Below are positions 6,354-8,942 of a DNA stretch of 8,942 nucleotides, one piece after another (within the stretch, counting starts at the first letter, position 1; every line of letters starts with the position of its first letter). A program made the translations under genes and the position numbers. The stretch spans positions 1 through 8,942 of the forward strand of contig JAFGTL010000789.1 of assembly GCA_016934125.1 (NCBI GenBank). The letters are read 5' to 3'. Under the pieces are notes generated by a model. That model worked only from the letters and a program-made list of their open reading frames with translations, ran no database searches and had not been told where the DNA came from. The DNA is from Candidatus Hydrogenedentota bacterium. GTDB taxonomy: Bacteria; Hydrogenedentota; Hydrogenedentia; Hydrogenedentales; SLHB01.

Positions 6354-7454
6354 TCAGTCCGTGTGGCGCTCGAACCGCCCGACGGGATAGCCCGCCTCGT
6401 AGGAGATGATGTACGTCCCGCCCGGCGTCCGGTATTGCACCCGCTCGTCCCGACACTCGAAATCCGTCTTCCCGCTACGGCTCAACGCGTCCGGGCTGTC
6501 GGGCAGCAGATACGCGTCGGCGACGTGGAACACGATCCGCGTGCGATCGCCCATCGAGTGGCCCGTGCTCGTAAACACGTCGCCATCCACCTCCGCATCG
6601 GTGATGAAGTGCGGCTCGACGTCAAGGCCGGCCGCTTGCATGTTGGCCACCATCTCGCGGGCATCGGCCACCGGACACGAGCCGTCGTCGACGCCGTGCA
6701 CCACGATCAACTTGGCCGTGTTGCCCAGTTCCTTCATGCGCACGGCGTGCTCCGGGTTGCCGACGAACCGGATCGCCTGGGCGGCCCGCGTCAGGTGAAA
6801 CGGACTCTCGGGATCTGCGCTGTAGCCCGCGTCCAGCCCCGTGCCCTGTTTCCAGCCGAATGCCAGGTTCTCGGTGAGCTTCGCCATGCCGCACTTGTCG
6901 ATGGCGCACGCAAACGTCCGCGGCGCGAGCTTGTTCGCCATCAGCGTGACATTACCGCCTCCGGAGCCGCCCGACACGTAGATCCGGCCGCGGGCGAAGG
7001 GCCTGCCGAGTTCGTCCAGGCCGTTGAACACGCAGTACAGCGCCCGCAACGCGTCCAACGCCTGGAAATAGCCGAAATCGTACGGGGCAATCGCCCGGCC
7101 CTCATCGCCATACGGCCCGCTCTGGACATAGTCGACGCAGATAGCCACGAGGTTGTAGCGGTTCGCCAGCTGCACGGGATCGGCGGTGCCCGTCCATCCC
7201 GTTCCGCCCCAATTGTGCAGGCTCAACATGAGCCCGGTGGCCGGTGTCACGTTTGCCAGCGCACCGCCCGGATACCGGATGTAAACCTGGATCGTCCGCG
7301 GGCCGGGCGATCGCGGCCATTGCTGGGCGGGCACCACCACCTCGCCGTCCGATTCGGGCAGGGCGGGCCAGGACTCCTGCGCACGCACGGGCATGCCGAT
7401 GCATAGAAGCAGGGCCAACACGAGAACCACGGCTGGGATTTGGCAGGCAGTCAT
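6354..7454 (-). CDS. Secreted alpha/beta hydrolase (esterase / prolyl-oligopeptidase-like)
   Basis: 366 residues. The start at 7454 is fixed by GGAGG six bases upstream and by a signal peptide directly after it (hydrophobic 7-20, VRA cleavage site before Gln26); the frame stays open upstream only as a shadow of the neighbouring gene. The alpha/beta fold is shown by strand-loop GLMLSLHNWGGTGW (74-87), the possible oxyanion loop, then the nucleophile elbow YVSGGSGGGNVTL (159-171) with Ser164 in G-G-S-G-G, the acid HGVDDGSCP (253-261; Asp257 or Asp256) and the base near STGHSMG (296-302; His299). So all three catalytic residues appear present. Such proteins cleave esters or peptides; the substrate is unknown. 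It lies 41 bases downstream of the sialidase-like gene on the same strand, so co-transcription and a role in glycan or glycopeptide processing are plausible but inferred. A poly-hydroxyalkanoate-depolymerase-like or carbohydrate-esterase role is also possible. Confidence 0.86.
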   Translation of the reverse strand: MTACQIPAVVLVLALLLCIGMPVRAQESWPALPESDGEVVVPAQQWPRSPGPRTIQVYIRYPGGALANVTPATGLMLSLHNWGGTGWTGTADPVQLANRYNLVAICVDYVQSGPYGDEGRAIAPYDFGYFQALDALRALYCVFNGLDELGRPFARGRIYVSGGSGGGNVTLMANKLAPRTFACAIDKCGMAKLTENLAFGWKQGTGLDAGYSADPESPFHLTRAAQAIRFVGNPEHAVRMKELGNTAKLIVVHGVDDGSCPVADAREMVANMQAAGLDVEPHFITDAEVDGDVFTSTGHSMGDRTRIVFHVADAYLLPDSPDALSRSGKTDFECRDERVQYRTPGGTYIISYEAGYPVGRFERHTD

Positions 7455-7460
7455 TGGTGT

Positions 7461-7465
7461 CCTCC
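7461..7465 (-). promoter_or_regulatory. Ribosome binding site deciding the hydrolase start
   Basis: On the minus strand GGAGG lies six bases before the ATG at 7454, an ideal spacing, and inside the 41-base gap after the sialidase-like gene. It rules out the upstream in-frame starts, which would overlap that gene. Confidence 0.75.
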
Positions 7466-7495
7466 AGATTGCCGGATTGAACGCCCGGCGCCGGC

Positions 7496-8942
7496 TCAGT
7501 CGAAGCGCACCTTGGCGAGGTAGATGCTCGTCTTGCCTTCGTGGGAAGCGTAGTAACTCACCCACAGCAGCCCGTCGTGCCAGACGAGCCCCGGATAGCT
7601 CGTGTCGCCGCCCGATGGCAGCGCCAGGAACTCGGTGAGCGTGCCCGCGTCGGGATCGATCCAGCACAGGCCCGTGCGCACCTCGCCGTCGTAGAGGCGC
7701 ACCGCGGCTGCGAACCGGCCGTCGGGCAGGCGAATCATGCACGGCCCGCCGATCCGCGCGCCCAGATCCTGCCACGCCCACTCCGTGTACGGCGGCTTCG
7801 CCTTGCCCAGGAGCCCGTTCGTGCACGACGACGAGTTGTCGCGCCGCAGGAGGCACAGGCAGGTGTCGTCGTCGAGGAACACCATGGACGATTCGTTGGC
7901 GTACTCGTTCGGACGCAACGCCTCGACGAGCGTGTCGAAATGGGCACCGTCCTTGCTTGTGTAGAGCCGGATGAAGCGCTCGGCCTCGGGGATCCCGGTG
8001 GCATAGCCGAACCCGTAGGCCGTGTCCTTATGCCACGTCACGCGCCACAGCCACAGGCCTTGGTCGCCGATGTCGACGCCCTCGCTCCACGTCCGCCCGT
8101 CCTCCGAGAAGTAGGCGCGTGTCTGGAGCCCACCGTCGCGCCGCGGCTGGGCCACAGCCGCCCCGCTGAGCATGAGGCGGCCATCCGCCGTGACGCAGAT
8201 CTGGGCATCGCGCAAGTCGTCCGTGTCCGACGCAATCCGCGCAGCGGACGCCCACTCGGCGCCATCTGTCGAAACGAGCACGCGCAGCGCGCCGTCGGGG
8301 GAGACGTGGCCCTCGCCTTCGCGGAAAGCGCAGAACCACTCATCCTTGTATCGGACAAGGCTGGTGAAGGCGTTGTGGGGCGCTTGATCCCAGATCTTGC
8401 GCTGTTCGACGACGGTGGCCTGCGGCACCGGCCCCTGATCGACGGGAATCCATTTGATCCCCGTCCGGGTGGGCAGGAATCGCTTCGCGCGGATGCTCGA
8501 GCCGGCCCCTTCCTCGTAGTACACGATCAGCACGGAGCCATCTTTCAGGTTCACCATGGACGGATACGCGCCGCCGACGCTGTCCACGGGCACGTTGTCG
8601 CTCCAGGAGGCGCATTCATCGAGGCTGTAGTGGAGGCTCGTCTCCGGCCGGCGATGGGCCATGAGGATGATGCCGTTGACGGCGCGGTGGAGGTAGGGGC
8701 AGTGGCCCGGGAAGCCGAAGGGCTCCGACACCGTCCACGTCTGGCCCCTGTCGGTGGATCGCGCCCAGGCCATGGTGTCATCGCGGCCGCGTTGCGCCGC
8801 GAACAGCGCTCCGTCCTTCAACTCGATGACGTCCGTTTCGGCATCGAGCCGCATGCCCGCGTTGTCGATGTCGATGACGTCGCTCCAGGTGTCGCCGTCG
8901 TCGTCCGACAGGGCGACGGCGCCCCAGCCTTTGCCGTCCTCC
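7496..8942 (-). CDS. Sialidase-like BNR/Asp-box protein with two propeller modules, 5' truncated
   Basis: The frame is open to the right edge; the ATG at 8854 is internal, since the 29 codons before it include a full Asp box (SDDDGDTW). 481 residues are visible. Asp boxes or degenerate versions lie at fragment residues 12-19, 62-69 (STDRGQTW), 106-113 (SLDECASW), 223-230 (STDGAEW), 279-285 (SEDGRTW) and 329-335 (SKDGAHF). Residues 1 to about 165 look like the end of one sialidase fold, closing with VYYEEGAGSSIRAKRF (140-155). From about 178 on (QAPHNAFTSLVRYKDEWFC, 186-204; REGEGHVSPDGALRV, 207-221; LWLWRVTWHKD, 296-306; PSGGDTSYPGLVWHDGLLWV, 442-461) it matches a roughly 300-residue sialidase-like family usually found alone. 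Likely role: binding or cleaving glycosides; sialic acid specificity cannot be asserted and the catalytic residues are not assigned. It is probably first in an operon with the secreted hydrolase; its own signal peptide, if any, is outside the window. Confidence 0.87.
   Translation of the reverse strand, partial: EDGKGWGAVALSDDDGDTWSDVIDIDNAGMRLDAETDVIELKDGALFAAQRGRDDTMAWARSTDRGQTWTVSEPFGFPGHCPYLHRAVNGIILMAHRRPETSLHYSLDECASWSDNVPVDSVGGAYPSMVNLKDGSVLIVYYEEGAGSSIRAKRFLPTRTGIKWIPVDQGPVPQATVVEQRKIWDQAPHNAFTSLVRYKDEWFCAFREGEGHVSPDGALRVLVSTDGAEWASAARIASDTDDLRDAQICVTADGRLMLSGAAVAQPRRDGGLQTRAYFSEDGRTWSEGVDIGDQGLWLWRVTWHKDTAYGFGYATGIPEAERFIRLYTSKDGAHFDTLVEALRPNEYANESSMVFLDDDTCLCLLRRDNSSSCTNGLLGKAKPPYTEWAWQDLGARIGGPCMIRLPDGRFAAAVRLYDGEVRTGLCWIDPDAGTLTEFLALPSGGDTSYPGLVWHDGLLWVSYYASHEGKTSIYLAKVRFD

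Noticed and set aside
7401..7403. Cys18 of the hydrolase as a lipoprotein attachment site
   Set aside because: The residue before it is Leu, not Gly, Ala or Ser, and a good signal peptidase I site (VRA) follows a few residues later.
6363..7406. 347-codon open frame antisense to the hydrolase
   Set aside because: Arg/His/Val-rich shadow without motifs; the opposite strand has a signal peptide and catalytic triad.
8852..8854. ATG as the true start of the sialidase-like gene
   Set aside because: The codons upstream to the window edge encode another Asp box and continue the propeller, so the gene starts outside the window.
1..8942. CRISPR array, tRNA or rRNA gene, insertion sequence or defence system
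   Set aside because: No spaced repeats, cloverleaf, conserved rRNA stretch, transposase or nuclease-type protein is visible on either strand.

Overview
The window is a GC-rich bacterial stretch, densely coded, with seven genes and no gap longer than about 130 bases. Signals for a Gram-negative cell envelope are clear: a secreted beta-barrel-like DUF481 protein ending in Phe, a periplasmic-type binding protein with a two-domain permease, and a secreted hydrolase. The mix of a URO-D-like methyltransferase, a NAT_N/GNAT_C acyltransferase, DUF481 and a multi-Asp-box sialidase-like protein resembles gene content common in Planctomycetes, Lentisphaerae and Candidatus Hydrogenedentes. That placement is inference and of low confidence.

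Layout from left to right: (1) the 3' part of a uroporphyrinogen-decarboxylase-family protein on +, open at the left edge; (2) an acyltransferase with NAT_N and GNAT_C domains on -, convergent with gene 1 across 21 bases; (3-4) divergent from the acyltransferase, a two-gene ABC importer operon on +: a FutA/FbpA-class substrate-binding lipoprotein and a fused FbpB/ThiP-type permease joined by a GTGA overlap; (5) a DUF481 outer-membrane-type protein on +, 93 bases further on with its own ribosome binding site; (6-7) convergent with it across 22 bases, a secreted alpha/beta hydrolase on -, preceded 41 bases upstream by a large sialidase-like (BNR/Asp-box) protein that runs off the right edge.

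Working together: genes 3 and 4 form an importer of the iron class, but no ATPase gene follows and the binding protein lacks the Tyr-Tyr pair of classical ferric-binding proteins, so substrate and energising subunit are open. Genes 7 and 6 look like one transcript making a sialidase-like beta-propeller protein and an exported esterase/peptidase-like hydrolase, perhaps for glycan or glycopeptide breakdown. The other genes do not obviously share a pathway.

I found no CRISPR array, tRNA, rRNA, insertion sequence or defence system. The most noteworthy points are the apparent tandem fusion of two Asp-box modules in gene 7, the unusual ligand region of the binding protein, the missing ATPase, an acidic insertion in the DUF481 barrel, and an inverted repeat covering the ribosome binding site of the DUF481 gene.
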